Part shown: positions 24,947 through 38,135 of the stretch, piece after piece | Position numbering within the stretch: position 1 is the first letter of the stretch | Layout: each line of letters begins with the position of its first letter | Source of the DNA: Hedera helix | Lineage: Eukaryota > Streptophyta > Magnoliopsida > Apiales > Araliaceae | DNA length: 64,000 nucleotides | Direction: 5' to 3' | NCBI GenBank assembly: GCA_947179155.2 | Contig: OX359265.1 | Coordinates: 1,153,501 to 1,217,500, forward strand | The notes under the pieces: generated by a model | What the model saw: only the letters and a program-made list of their open reading frames with translations | The model's database searches: none | Told to the model about the DNA's origin: nothing | Position numbers and translations under genes: made by a program

Positions 24947-25914
24947 AGTGCTTTACATGTTAGAAATGTTTGTTTATTCATTTGCTTAGGCATATTCAAA
25001 GAGAAAAGAGAGAGCATTTGAGAGTATTGAAAGAAAACACCCAAGTATTGAGAGAAAAAGCTAGAGCTAGTGCTTGGTAGATGTCCAACAATCTCATCAC
25101 ATATTTTGGTAGGAGGAGGAGGAGAGCACACAAAACATTAAGGTTTAAAAGTGCTCCAACTATTTCTTATTTCAATTTTTATAGCTTATATGTGTTTTAA
25201 TCGATTAAAATCTATTTTTAACCGATCAAAACTTGTTTTGATGGTCTAGATGTATTTAACTATGTAATATATATATATTCATAACTCTATGTGTTTATAA
25301 CATGTTTTGGTATGTGAAAAATGCATAAAATATGTATAAACATTCATAACAAGTTTTTCCGGTAAAACCCTAACACTACATGTTAGGTTTGATGTTGTAT
25401 TTTGAAATGTACAAATCAAAAATTAGATTTTTATGGCTAGAAAGTTAGATCTACGAGTTTTAAAGAAAACCCCTTTTTGAACCTTTCAAAAATATTGAAT
25501 AACAAACAAATTATAGCTTTTACCGCAAAGGATGTCGTTTTTTAACCCTAAGTGGTTTGATCCGTAATTTTCGTGTAAAACATTTTCAAAAAGACGATCG
25601 AACCATAGAATATTGTAAAACAAGAGGTTAGGAACACATCAACGCTGATTTGGTGTTATTTGGAAGTGTAGATTTCATTTTATCAATATTTGATCAAAAA
25701 GTATCAAAACTGTCAAAAAAATAAAAAGTTGGAAAGTTTCTGCAAGTCGGCGCCGGGGCGCAGTGTGCAGAACAAAACACTGCATCGGGGCGCCATCTAC
25801 TGTTTCCAGAAAAATAAATAGTCCGAACCGGGTCGGGTCGGGTCTGGTTCGAGTCAGAAAATGAAAAATATTCCAAAAATTATTTTAGTATTTTTGGACT
25901 TAATAAATATATTT

Positions 25915-26430
25915 TTAAATATATATATAATTGATTAATAATATTATAAGATTGATAAAATATTATTAAAGGATGAATAATATTATAAGGTTAATAAATA
26001 TTATTAAATGATTAATAATATTATAAAATGAATAAAATATTATTAAATGATTAATAATATTATAAGACGAATAAAATATTATTAAATGATTAATAATATT
26101 AGATAATTAATAAAATATTATTAAATGGTTAATAATATTAAATAAGGATTAAAATATTATTAAATAGTTAATAATATTAAAGTGTAGTTAAAATATTATT
26201 AAAAAGATTAATAATATTATAAGGTTAATATATATTATTAAAGGATTAATAATATTATATGATGAATAAAATATTATTAAAGGATTAATAATATTATAAT
26301 GTTAATAAATATTATTAAATGATTAATAATATTAACTGAATAGTATTTAATGAATAATAATATTACAAGACCAATAAAATATTATTAAATTGTTAATAAT
26401 ATTCGATTAGTGAATGAACTATATTAAATA
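25915..26430. repeat. AT-rich tandem array in LTR 1
   Basis: A degenerate unit of about 35-40 bases (core AAAATATTATTAAATGATTAATAATATT) is repeated more than ten times with small length changes. Homologous arrays occur in the other two LTR copies. Confidence 0.8.
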
Positions 26431-29400
26431 GATAATATAGGTACTTTGTGTTGAAATATTATCAAATAGCGATAATATTTATTAAGTGTTTAAATACCCG
26501 TAATTATTAAATTATGTGGTTTGAGAGAGTTATAAAATATCAGCATACCTACGTAATACTAATTTAAAGATCAACATATGATTAAATTGTTAGGTCTACT
26601 CAAGGGGAATTAGTTGAATTTGTTAGTTGTACGTCGCAAACAAGGCAAGTTCTCTAACCCTACTCAATTATTATCATTGAACAAGTTTCTATAGTTGGAA
26701 TTATTGTTAATGCTTGAAGTGGTGTAATTATTTAAAATTACTCCACATCCATATTGTTTATACAATCGCACTTAGTGCATTTGAAGCTTGTTAGTTCTTA
26801 ATTCATGAACTGTATTAAAAATGTCTGAAGCTAATAGTTCAGCTAGACATTGCGTTTCTAAATTCAATAACTTGAATACTTTTAAAAACTTATTCAAACC
26901 ATTGTTGGGTGCGGATCTCTTATATTAAGTCTGAGAATTGAACAACCCTAAATTAGGGAATTTTGTGTCGAAAAACCGACTTTGGCGCCAGTGACTAAAT
27001 GTAATGCATATACAGCAGGTTGAATAGGTTGATCCCCTTGAAAACCAAACTACTCAAAGGGTCAGAGGAAAGTCTATTATACCCTCGTTAGTTCAGGGTC
27101 CTTAGCGACCATTCAGTATTTTAAGATTCAAATATTCTGTTTATTAAAATTTGAGTCTTGTTCCATTCACAATTGTTATATCTATTGTTGAAACCATTGA
27201 TGACATTTCCCATTCATTCATGATATATTAAATCTCTATGATTGTTCTTAACTTGCTGAGCAAACTAGTTGCTCATTCTTACTATATCATGAACCATTTT
27301 TCAAATAGACCTGACTACTCAAAGAAGAATAAGGGAAAATGAAAGACCAGAACTTAAGTTAGTTTATGCATGCTAATTAGATGCTTAAATTTGTGTTTAC
27401 TGTTGTTAAACCTTTTGTAATTCCTTATGATAAGAACTGTTTATGTTAAGGTTAATAGACCCTGGTATTGTAACCTTTTTGTAAGGGAACCAATATGTAT
27501 TATTCCGCGATATTTAAATGCAATGTATGTATTTAATTGTTAGTAATGTGTTGAATAGTGAGAACCAAACTCGAGGTTATGGAATCCGGATTTGGGGTCG
27601 TCACAGGAACCACATATTATTTATTTAATTATTTAATTATTTAATAACATATTTAATTAATCAATTAATATATTTAATTTTAATTAGTCATTTATTTATT
27701 TAATTATTTAATTAATTAGTCATTTAAATAGTTCTTTTGACGACCCCAAATTCGGATTCCTTGAACCTCAGATCCGGTTCAACACGAGTACAACATTTTT
27801 CTTATTGTTCATAAATTACAACATTTTTCTTATTGTTCATAAATTACAACATTATTATAATTGGTAAATAACTATTTATTTACAATTTTACAACATCTTT
27901 TTCTATTCCAGAATCACAATCTTTATACATTCCTAGTATGTCTCAATATCATACATGATACGACATTCTATTACAATCAATTTGAGTATTTAACATTCAT
28001 AATACATATCAACCAATTCTCATACTACACAATCATTTTACCTGTCCAATTCGGACTGATATCTACAATGGTCGTGCTAGACCTTCAGTGAATGTAATAT
28101 GCATTCCTGTTTCTTGATCCTTATCAAGACTTCAAATACTTGTACTATCTGAAAATATTGGTTTAAGCAAGAGTGAGCACGACGGCTCAGCAAGTTTAAC
28201 AGTTACACATAACACATTACATGCTTCATATATTATACATGCTCTGCATTTTATACTTACATAATGTTTTTTATGCATTTCAGTTTATGTCATACTGCTC
28301 ATGCATCACATATAACATCTAGTATTTCATACTTCATATTTTACATGTAATCATACATCAGGCATATCACAATTATCATCAATATTCTTTTATTAACAAT
28401 TTAATATCACATCATAGCATGTCAAGACACGTAGGAGTAAGTTTTGAAAAACTTGTCTGGTCGCTTCTACCATTTACGCTTATTTGCGTCATTTGCTCAA
28501 CCTACAATTTATATAACAAATTGACATAATCATTAGCTACCAGGACTTTTAATTAGTCTTAACTTAAGACCTTAACTTCAAATTATTAACTTTTAAGATG
28601 TCCGACAATGAACCCTTAAGTTCCGGACAAAACCCTAGTCCAAATACAGTTTGGACATATCAGGCATGCTTAACTAGCTTACGCTTTCATTATACAATCT
28701 TCGTACGACCCACTTTTAATAGGTTGTCTAAATTAGTCACAAATGGATTAATTACATTTGTTTAATTCAATTAAACTTTCTTCTTAATGATTCGGACATT
28801 TAACGATGTACCAAATACCCCAACATATTATCTATCTTTGATAATATACCACTAAGTTCAAATATTATTCACCATTTAATAATATTTTAATCTATTATTA
28901 ATATTATTAACCATTTAATAATATTTTAATCACTTATTAAGATTATTAACCATTTAATAATCACTCATTAATATTATTAACCATTTAATAATATTTTAAT
29001 CACTCATTAATATTATTAACCATTTAATAATATTTAATCACTTATTAATATTATTAACCATTTAATAATATTTTACCTATTTAATAACGTCATTAATTAT
29101 TTAAGAATATTTTCATCATATACAAATGTTATTACACATTTAATAACCTTTTAATCTTATACTAATATTATTTATCATTTAATAATATTTTAATATTCTT
29201 CAAATATTACCAATAGTTAACTTTTTAATTGTGTTAACTTTAGTCTTTATTTTATACATTTAGATACCATTAAGTCACTAATAAACTCTACATATATAGG
29301 TTTGGTATTCAAATACATTCATTTTACATGTATTTCAACTTAAATTTCCACTAAAAACTCAACCTGGGCGGACCCAACCCGACCCGGACCAACCCGACCC

Positions 29401-30521
29401 TACCCGGACGTCTAAAACTTGTTTCTGGCAGAATGTTTGACTGCTGCGGCGGTAGTACAAAATTTTCGAAAACCTAATTTGGGGACTGTCGGACCCTCCG
29501 ACACTCCGACAGCCATAACTTCTTCATTTCAAAATATTTTGGGGTGATTCTTGACTCCATTCTCATCAGAATTTCCCCCTCTACAATTTCTCTTTGTATC
29601 ACAAATCCAAATTCCTAACGGAAATAGACTAAAAACTGCTCACAAGGACAAAGTGAAAACTAAAATCACAAATCCTTGGTTTTAATGGTTCAAACTTGAA
29701 TAAAATAAACTCTACACATCCAAATGACACCAACTTAGTGTTGTTGTCTTTCTCACTTCTTGTTTTACAATATTTCATGGTTCAATCATATTTTTGAAAA
29801 CGTTTGACACAAAATTTAAAGATCGAACCCCTTAGGGTTTTATCGGTAAATCGCAATATGGAATTTTATTCCATTTATTTGCATACCACACATACCAATA
29901 CTTGTTTTAATCATACTAAACCATGAATCTACCTATATATCATATATTTAGACTTCTAGAGTATCAAAATAACTTTTGATCGGTTAAAAATACATTTTAA
30001 CCGTTTAAATCATATATAGACTATAAAAATGAACTAAATAAAGTTTAAAGCACTTTTTAATCTTTTATACATGGATGCTATCATTCCTCTTGACATGATC
30101 TTGGCTTGTGACTCCACCTTGATCATCCTCCAACATTTTTCAATGGTGGATCATCAATCTCACAAAGTAGCTCTTATTTTTCGCTAGAGCTTCTCTCTCT
30201 ACAACACTTGAACTAGCTAGCAAATGACTAACATTTGCTAGCTCTTTCTCTCTTCTCTATATATAGCACTCCCTTAATCACCATAAACTCCTACTAATCA
30301 ACTAACATAGTCAAATTAGGAGTTAATTATGCTTACTATTGGATTAATTGACCACTTGAATGACTAGGTGATTGACTAGGGTTGGTGAACCACTTTGATA
30401 TTGTGTACAAGTGAAGCAACCAAACAAATCAAGCCACCCCCTTGTGGGGACCACTAAATCTCAGCAAAATGGGATTTAATCCCCATTTTTGCTTTATTTT
30501 TATAGCTTAAATATACATTTA

Positions 30522-30525
30522 TACA

Positions 30526-30592
<67 letters not shown>

Positions 30593-30602
30593 TTATATAT
30601 AT
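30522..30602. repeat. Long (TA)n microsatellite
   Basis: About 35 or more TA units lie inside solo LTR 3. A Tyr-Ile repeat frame across it is not a gene. Confidence 0.9.
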
Positions 30603-30907
30603 AAATGTTGACACCCATTTGGGCTCCACATTGGACTCTAGGATTTAAATATATTGGGCTCATCCATTAAATTTGGTTGGGCTCAATTTAATTGTTACAT
30701 TGGGCTAACATTAAATACCCTATGTTACATTTAATTAAAACAAGCATTGAGCTTGTTTAAATATTACATGGACTACTAGGTAAATTTATTTGACCGAGAT
30801 TAAAACATCACTTGGACTTATAACATACTCCAAGTAGACTTGCATTAAATTAATCTACCACATTGGGTTACTAAATTAACTTATTCAAAGTTAATTTTCA
30901 AACAGTC

Positions 30908-30996
30908 TGTACCACCGCTGCGGCGGTGGTTACTACCGCTGCGGCGGTAGTTTTATTTTTCACATTCCAGAAAGTTTCACCGCTGCGGCAGTAGTG
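30908..30996. repeat. GC-rich palindromic modules in LTR 3
   Basis: CACCGCTGCGGCGGTG, TACCGCTGCGGCGGTA and CACCGCTGCGGCAGT follow one another in an otherwise AT-rich LTR. Each is an imperfect palindrome centred on GCTGC or GCGGC. A related TGCTGCGGCGGTAGT lies near 29443. Confidence 0.8.
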
Positions 30997-32534
30997 CTAA
31001 TTTTAATACACATTAATACAAGTACTTTGACTTGATTAAATTTAATTCATTAACTACCTTTTATCATTAACTTGGCTTTATAATATAATTACCCATACCC
31101 ATATAGTTATTCCTACATTGGGTTACATAATTAACTCATACATGGTTAATTCTTATCATCAAACATATTTACCTAGCAATTAACCAATGTTTGGTTAATG
31201 CTCTCTCTCTTGTCTACCAACTAGGGTTATTAAACTTACCCTACATTAGTTAATTCTCTACACTCAATAATATTTCCCCACACTTTGACTAACATTGGAC
31301 TTTTAAGTGTTTGGGCTACATAACTTACCTTGCATTGAGCTTTCTTATTTAATTACTTGGGCTACCCAACACAATTCACATATCATTTATAACTTGGGCT
31401 TAATAGTTAATTTAATTAAACTATCACAATACTTGCCAACATAATTTAATTGGACTTATATTAATTACCTCTTGGATTATTAATTAACATAACATTTGGG
31501 CTTATTATTTAATTACCCACCTTCATGCAATTATTCCCATCTTAGGCTTGTTTTAAATCCATTAATGGACTCTATATAACAACTTAATAATTAAGTTAAT
31601 TACTTAATTAATCACTTCTTATTATTGCCATCCTAGGCAATAATTCTAGCTCTTCTATAACTTTAACTCAATAACTAATATAATTTAATTAATTAATTAT
31701 ATTTCATGACTTTCCTCTTTACTTCATATTTAAACTAATTAATTTATTAGTTTTATTGAGTATTAATTTACTCCTCTTCTTATTTGGCTGACAATCACAC
31801 TTTAGATTTATATATTAATATAACCACATTCACTTCTCAATTGAATTTATTTCCTTAATAAATTCTCTACATGCATCATTAAAATATTTTCACATTTAAT
31901 TTCTAACAAATACATTATATTAAAAAAAAAATGTTCACCCATTTTCCACACATCTCACTTCTACAACTATAGGTTTTAAACCATAACCTTTAATTAATAT
32001 TTAAAATCTTATTTACAAATCTTGTAAATATCTGCGATATTATAGTTCTCATATTTAATTAGTTATTTATTTAATTATATATCATTTATTTAATTACATA
32101 TTTAATTACAAAATATGAAATAAAATTCACATGAAAAATGATAGGAAATAAACTTCCTATTTTTTTAATTAAATATGTGAAGTTTATTTCCTATAATTAA
32201 AAATCATTCATAGAAAAACAAAACTATTATTGTCAGTAGAAGAGGAAAGTGGAGTAGATCCTTAATTTTTTGAGAACTAGCTATCTTTTCTTTTAACTAA
32301 TCTAATATTATTAGGAAATATATAATTAGTTATTTATTTAATTACGTATTTAATTAATTAGTTAGCATATTTAATTTTAATTAGACATTTATTTAATTAG
32401 TCATTTAATTTTAATTAGTCATTTATTTATTTATTTATAATTAATTAGTCATTTAATTAATTCCTATATTTAATTAGTCATTTATTTAATTATATATCAT
32501 TTATTTAGTTACAAAATAGAAAATAAACTTCACA

Positions 32535-32565
<31 letters not shown>

Positions 32566-34192
32566 TCTCATTTGCCTAACTAATACATCTTGTAATTAGA
32601 GTTTTGCTTAAAGAAAGTTCGAGGGAGAGTTTTGCAAACATAATACAAACTGAATGGAGAGTAAGGGTGTAATGACCACGAATTTCATTAGTCATTATAA
32701 ATATATTTAATAAATATTTAGCAATGAATTTAAACTTTTTGTATTAATTAATTGTACTTTAGATAATTAAATAAATGTACTTGTGTATGCGTATATTTAT
32801 TTAAAGAATTAAAGAAAGGTGTATAATTAATTAAAATAAATCTAATTGGATTATATTTTAAATTCAAATGAGTTGATAAACTAGGTCAAAGATATTAACC
32901 TAGTAGCCCATGTAATTAATTTAATTACTAGTCCATGTAATTAATTAAACAAGCTCAATGTTTGATTTAATTAAATGTAACCTAGAATATTTAATGTAAG
33001 CCCAATGTGTTATTTAAATTGAGCCCAAACAATCTAAATTGAATGAGTCCAATAGAATTTATTCCCAAGCCCAATGTGGAGTCCAAATGAAGTCAAAACT
33101 TTGGTCAAAATAAATATATATATATAGATGTATATATGCACATTAAAGCTTAAAAAAAATAAAAAATGTGGTAAAAAATAGGAGATGGCCGACCAAGCTT
33201 GGGGGGCCCACTTGGGTGGCTTGTTTTGCTAGATTGCTTCTACATTACACAATGTCATAAGTTGTTCAACCACCCTAGTCATTCCATATGTCTATCAATT
33301 GGTCGTTCAATGGAATAGTAAGCTTGATTAGTCTTTAATTTCACCAACACGGGTGAATTAGCAAGCTAACGAAGTGTTAGTTGATGGTTATATATATGAT
33401 GCTCCACACTTGAGACAAGCTTGTTGGTTCATTTGCTAGAGCATAAAAGAGAGAAAGAAAGAGCATTTGTTAGCTAGAAAGAAAATACACTTGTGAGTTG
33501 TGTGAAAAAGCTAAAAAAGGTCCTAGTGCATGTCCTCAAGCTACACAACATACTTTGGTAGAAGAAGGAGGAGGAAAGCAAACAAATCTCAAAGGTTTAA
33601 AAGTGCTCTAGACTTCTTCTTATTTTATTTTTATGGCCTAAAACGATTTTGAACGGTTAAAATCTATTTTTTAACCGATCAAAACTCGTTTTGATGGTCT
33701 AGAGGTATTTATCTATGTGATATATGTATATTCATAGTTTGAGGTGTTTATATCATGTTTTGGTATATGTGTAAAGCATGAAATTAGTATAAATGTTCAT
33801 ATCACACTTTACCGATAAAACTCTAAGTAGTTATGTGCTATGTTTTGTGTCATTTCGAAATGTACAAGTTAAATACTTGATTTATATGGCTAGAAAGTTT
33901 TATGAGTGAGTTATAAATCTAACACAACTTGAATCTCACAAAAATATGGAATAACGAAAAAGTTATGGCTTTTACTGTAAAGGATGTTGTTTTTAAACTC
34001 TAAGTGGTTTGATCCATAAATTTCGTGTATAACGTTTTCCAAAAAGACGATCGAACCATGAAATATTGTGAAACAAGAAGTTAGGAACACATCAACACTG
34101 ATTTGATGTCATTTGGATGTGTAGATATCATTTTATCAATATTAGAACCAAAAAGATCAAAATAAGAAAAACTAGGGTTTTAAAAATCAGTG

Positions 34193-34277
34193 TCACCGCC
34201 GCAGCGGTGAAACACACTGTATCAGAAAATTTTACACTACCGTCGCAGCGGTAGATCTCACCGCCGCAGCGGTAAAC
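34193..34277. repeat. GC-rich palindromic modules in LTR 2
   Basis: CACCGCCGCAGCGGTG, TACCGTCGCAGCGGTA and CACCGCCGCAGCGGTA occur within about 85 bases. They are reverse-complement relatives of the modules in LTR 3. Confidence 0.8.
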
Positions 34278-34419
34278 ATTCTGTCGAAAATATAATAAAA
34301 TCTGAATCGGGTCGGGTCTGGTTCAGGTCAGAAAATGAAAAACGTTCCAAAAATTATTTTAGTATTTTTGGACTTAATAAATATATTTTTGAATATATAT
34401 ATATATAATTGATTTAAAG

Positions 34420-34945
34420 GTGTATAAATATTATTATTGAAATAATAATATAGTGAAGGTAATAAAATATTATTAAATAAATAACAATATTAAAAAATTA
34501 TTAAAATATTATTAAGTGTATAATAATATTATAAAGTCAATAAAATATTATTAAATGAACAATAATATTAGATATATAATAAAATATTATTAAATAATTA
34601 ATAATATTAGATAATTAATAAAATATTATTAAATGATTAATAATATTAGAAGTCTAATAAAATATTATTAAATGATTAATAATATTAGATAAAAAAAATT
34701 ATTAAAAAATTATTAAATGATTAATAGTATTAGAAACTTAATAAAATATTATTAAATGATTAATAATATTAGAAGTCTAATAAAATATTATTAAATGATT
34801 AATAATATTAGATAGTTAATAAAGTATTATTAAATGATTAATAATATTAGTTAATCTTAAAAGATTTATAAGGTATTATTAAATGATGAATAATACTACA
34901 AAGTTAATAAAATATTATTAAATTATTAATAATATTAGACAATTG
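34420..34945. repeat. AT-rich tandem array in LTR 2
   Basis: The same roughly 35-40-base degenerate unit as in LTR 1 (core AAAATATTATTAAATGATTAATAATATTAG) is repeated at least ten times. Confidence 0.8.
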
Positions 34946-36853
34946 CAGGAACTATATTAAATAGTTAATATATGTTTTTTGTGTTTGAAATATTATCAAG
35001 TAGTGATAATATTTTCTAAGTGTTTAATTACCCATAATTAATAAATTACGTGGTTCGTAAGGTTTATAAAGGTCATTATACTTACAAGTATATGATACTA
35101 ATTTAAGATCAAACTGATTTAATTGTTAGTTCCGTTCAAGGATTGTTAAATTAAGTTGGTTAGCCGTAGACGACGCACGAGGCAAGTTTTCTACACCTTA
35201 ATTTGTATTTATTGTTGCAGTTATTCTTCAACCGTATTTACATTGAGTAATTCAATTATTGTTGAGCAAGTATCTACACTCGTAGTTATTTGCAGACCTT
35301 TGAGTGAATTAATTATCCAAAAATTACTTCACATCGTTATTGATTATTGTATTCGCACATAGTGTTTTTGCAACTGATTAAGAACGTCTAAGCTAATTAT
35401 TTCGGCTAGACAAATGCATGTTTAAATTCATTCAATTGAATATTATAAAAGCTTATCCAAACCATTGGCTGGTGTGGATTCTTACAGTAAGACTGAGAAA
35501 GAACAACCCTAGTTAAAGGGGATTTTTATTTGTCGGGAAACCGAATGCGCATAAAAAATCTAAATGTTATGCATATACATATGACATGAGAGGACTGATC
35601 CCCTCAAGTGTCCCGTTATTTTTAACAAAGTGTCAGACATTGTATGTCTTTTCTACCTTAGTAGCAGTTCATGGTCATTAAAGACCACTCAGCAGTAAAG
35701 AGTCAATCCCTTCTGATGTTGAACTTTGATTCTTAATATCTTTCACAATTGTTATTGTTGAAAACCTTGAAGTTATTTCCCTTCATTATGATATATTTTA
35801 TGTTATTGTTTATAAACTTGCTGAGCCACCTAGTTGTTAATTCTTGCTATATCATGACTATATTTCAGCTATGCTCGAATGTTCTAAATCAGACAAAGGC
35901 AAGGGAAAAACAAATGAGTAGATTTGTAGATGCATGTTAGATGTAAATTTCTGTTATGAAATTCCTTTATAAATCTTTTGTATTTCCCTTAAGATATGTA
36001 ATGGTACGATTAAGGTTAATAGACATTGAGAAGTGTAGCATTTTGATAAGGAACCTTTTGTATTATTCCGTGTAGTTTGAATACAATTTATGTATTTCAT
36101 TGTTGTTAAGTATTGTACAGTGAGAACCAAACCCGAGGTTAAAGAACCTGGATTTGAGGTCGTCACAAAGGGGTGCACACAAAATAGATTAAAATCGAAA
36201 AATCGACCGGACCGAATCAAACCGTTACTATTTCAAACCGAAAAACATAAAACCGAAAAATCGAACACTATAAAATTAAAAAATCGAGACTAATTCGGCC
36301 GATTTGGTTTGACTTCTCAAAAAACCGAAACTGACCGAACAATTTAAAATTATAATATAATTTATATACTTTTCTAATAAATATTTATTTTATATAATTA
36401 TATATTTATTATATGCATTTATTGTGACGAATTTGTAAAACTTTTATCCTAGTGAGTGAGTTAGGTGATTTTTGTTTTTCGAATTTAGAAAACTTCTATT
36501 ATAATTAGTAGTTATTGAGTTAATGATTTATTAATTATTTTGAAAAATTGGCAATATAATAAATATCAAATTATCAATTACGGAATCGAATAACCAAATA
36601 AACCGACTAATTTAATCGAAACCGAATAAACCGATAATCGATTACGATATAAAAATTTGGGCGGTTTTGGTTTTTAATTTTTTATAACCGACTTAAATGG
36701 TTTGGTGATTTTTTCCCCCAAAAAATCGACAAAACCGACCGTGTGCACCCTTAATGGAGAGTTTTGTCAAAAATAAAGTTCGAGAGAGAGTTTTGCAAAA
36801 ATAATATAAATCGGATGAACAAAGACAATGTTGCAATTTAATTTGTCTTAATC

Positions 36854-38135
36854 CCCTTTTATTATATACTTCCTAATAAATTTTATAAATATATATTTAA
36901 TGACAATATATTTTTTATTTTTTATGTAATGGACGTCATAATTAGCATCAACATATTGGCCATCATTTGCTAAAATTATTATTTTTGTCATCAAATAATG
37001 TTATGAAAATTTAAATTTAAAGTGATAGTTTAATGATAAAGATCTCTTCCTTCATATGTTTGAGGCTTCTTTGGGCGTGGTTTATAAGTCGTTTTTTTAC
37101 TATTTAAGTGTTTGTATGCGACATATTTTTTAACTTATAAATTGATTTATAAGTAATTTTTTAGAAGTAACAATTTTTTATTTCTCAAAAATTGACTTAT
37201 AAGTTATTTTAAAATAAATAGATTTGACCAAATATAAAAACTCTTTTCCCCTTAATTGACTAATCTTTATAATTTATTTTAACTTATAAGTCATTTTAGT
37301 CAAACACATACACAACTTATTTTGACTTAATTTATGACTTATAAATCCAAATAGTATCAACCACTTATAAGAATTAGATTTCATAATCGAATGAACCTCG
37401 CAATCGTAATTTGTCGGTACTCATAGATTAAAGGGTACAAGATGAGGGACGTCATTTGCCCGCTTAAATTACAATAAGAAACATTATTTGTACAGTGGAT
37501 CAATATATGCAACAAGTTAAAATCATGATCTCAAAAAATACACGACATTACGAGCTATTTGTAGAAGTACAATATTATCGTGTTTATTCGAGTACGTTAT
37601 TTATTTATTGACATTATATAATTTTAAAAATAAAATAATTCAGATCATTTTGTGAATAATAAGTATAATCTATTTTACGAAAAAAGTATATCGTCCGAGT
37701 TCGTATACGCGTGATAAAATGAATGTCACCAAAAAAAATATAAAATAGTGTTTCGTATTAAAAGAGTGATGAAATTTATTTTATAGGTTAGTATTTAACT
37801 TTCAACTTGACTTTGGTGGTTGACCCAGCAAGTTTAAAATCAACAATGAGGGTAAAATTCGAAATATGACGAAACCACAGGGGTTAACATAAATTGTTTA
37901 AGAAAGACGGAGGGTGCAAAAGTTAAGGAAGATGCCTATGTGGCGCAATCTAAACAAACCGCTACCCAAGTATTCTTCGCGTCTCTTTTTCCTCCACGAT
38001 CCCTCTTTCTTCGAAAACCCTTCTGCTCTCTTTCTCTCTCCTCTATGTATAGAAACATATAATTATCTATACACACCGGAACACTGGTTTGATCGGCAAA
38101 ACTTTTTTTTAATTTATAAATTTTAGTGGCTAGAG
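36854..38135. other. Upstream region of the HSFA1 gene
   Basis: It contains a probable MITE at about 37067-37360. Pyrimidine-rich leader sequence (CTCTCTTTCTCTCTCC) lies near 38025-38042, typical of plant core promoters. No other gene is seen. Confidence 0.5.
37067..37360. mobile_element. Probable PIF/hAT-like MITE upstream of HSFA1
   Basis: The left end GGGCGTGGTTTATAAGTC and right end GACTTATAAATCCAAATAG are imperfect inverted repeats, with several internal ACTTATAAGT words. A duplication at the ends was not found. Confidence 0.5.

Larger units (their letters stand above)
24237..27605 (+). mobile_element. Solo LTR 1 (Ty3/gypsy-like, 3.4 kb), TSD GGAAC
   Basis: The element starts TGTAATGACCACG and ends GGGGTCGTCACA. 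It is bounded by GGAAC at 24232-24236 and 27606-27610. No reading frame of note is present and no internal region adjoins it, so it is read as a solo LTR. It is homologous along its length to 32668-36167 and partly to the inverted copy 27738-32051. The length and the GTCGTCACA end fit the long LTRs of Tekay/Del-type chromoviruses, but this lineage is an inference. Confidence 0.8.
27738..32051 (-). mobile_element. Solo LTR 3 (inverted, about 4.3 kb)
   Basis: The plus strand starts TGACGACCCCAAATTCGG, the complement of the LTR 1 end. It shares, inverted, the GCTGAGC block (28186-28197), the AT-rich array (about 28860-29210) and the ATCGGTTAAAAATAC block (about 29978). Beyond about 30780 it diverges from copies 1 and 2. 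The proposed other end is TATAGTTCTCA at 32051. The flanks TCTTT (27733-27737) and TATTT (32052-32056) differ at one base, so the right boundary is less certain. Confidence 0.6.
32668..36167 (+). mobile_element. Solo LTR 2 (Ty3/gypsy-like, 3.5 kb), TSD AAGGG
   Basis: It starts TGTAATGACCACG and ends GGTCGTCACA, with AAGGG at 32663-32667 and 36168-36172. It is homologous throughout to solo LTR 1, including the block ACCGATCAAAACTCGTTTTG and the AT-rich array, and lies in the same orientation. It has no internal region. It is the youngest layer of the nest by position, because it sits inside the hAT-type MITE. Confidence 0.85.
32662..36753. mobile_element. hAT-type MITE, split by solo LTR 2
   Basis: The terminal repeats are TAAGGGTGCACAC and GTGTGCACCCTTA. 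An 8-base duplication ATGGAGAG lies outside each end (32654-32661 and 36754-36761). The left terminus is interrupted after TAAGGG by LTR 2 and resumes with the duplicated AAGGG at 36168. Without the LTR the element is about 590 bases. It is rich in AAACCGA and TCGGTTT words of both orientations and has no coding capacity. Confidence 0.85.
23748..36853. mobile_element. Mutator-like foldback element split by nested insertions (whole nest)
   Basis: The outer boundaries carry an exact 11-base direct repeat, TTGTCTTAATC (23748-23758 and 36843-36853), in the size range of MULE target duplications. Just inside, the ends are inverted repeats built from units like AACTCTCCCTCAATTTGTAT and ATTATTTTTG. 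The left arm is 23759-24231, its continuation is 27611-27732, and the right arm is 32057-32653 plus 36762-36842. Left-arm blocks such as GGATCTATTCCACTTT and TACTGACAATAATAG are found reverse-complemented at about 32220-32265. Removing the nested elements leaves about 1.3 kb without coding capacity. The family call is inferred from repeat length and structure only. Confidence 0.65.

Noticed and set aside
28860..29210. Regularly spaced AT-rich units considered as a CRISPR-like array or centromeric satellite
   Set aside because: The units are contiguous without unique spacers, few in number, and lie inside an LTR family.
30454..30663. Open frames made of Tyr-Ile repeats (also at 40231-40597)
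   Set aside because: They are translations of (TA)n microsatellites.
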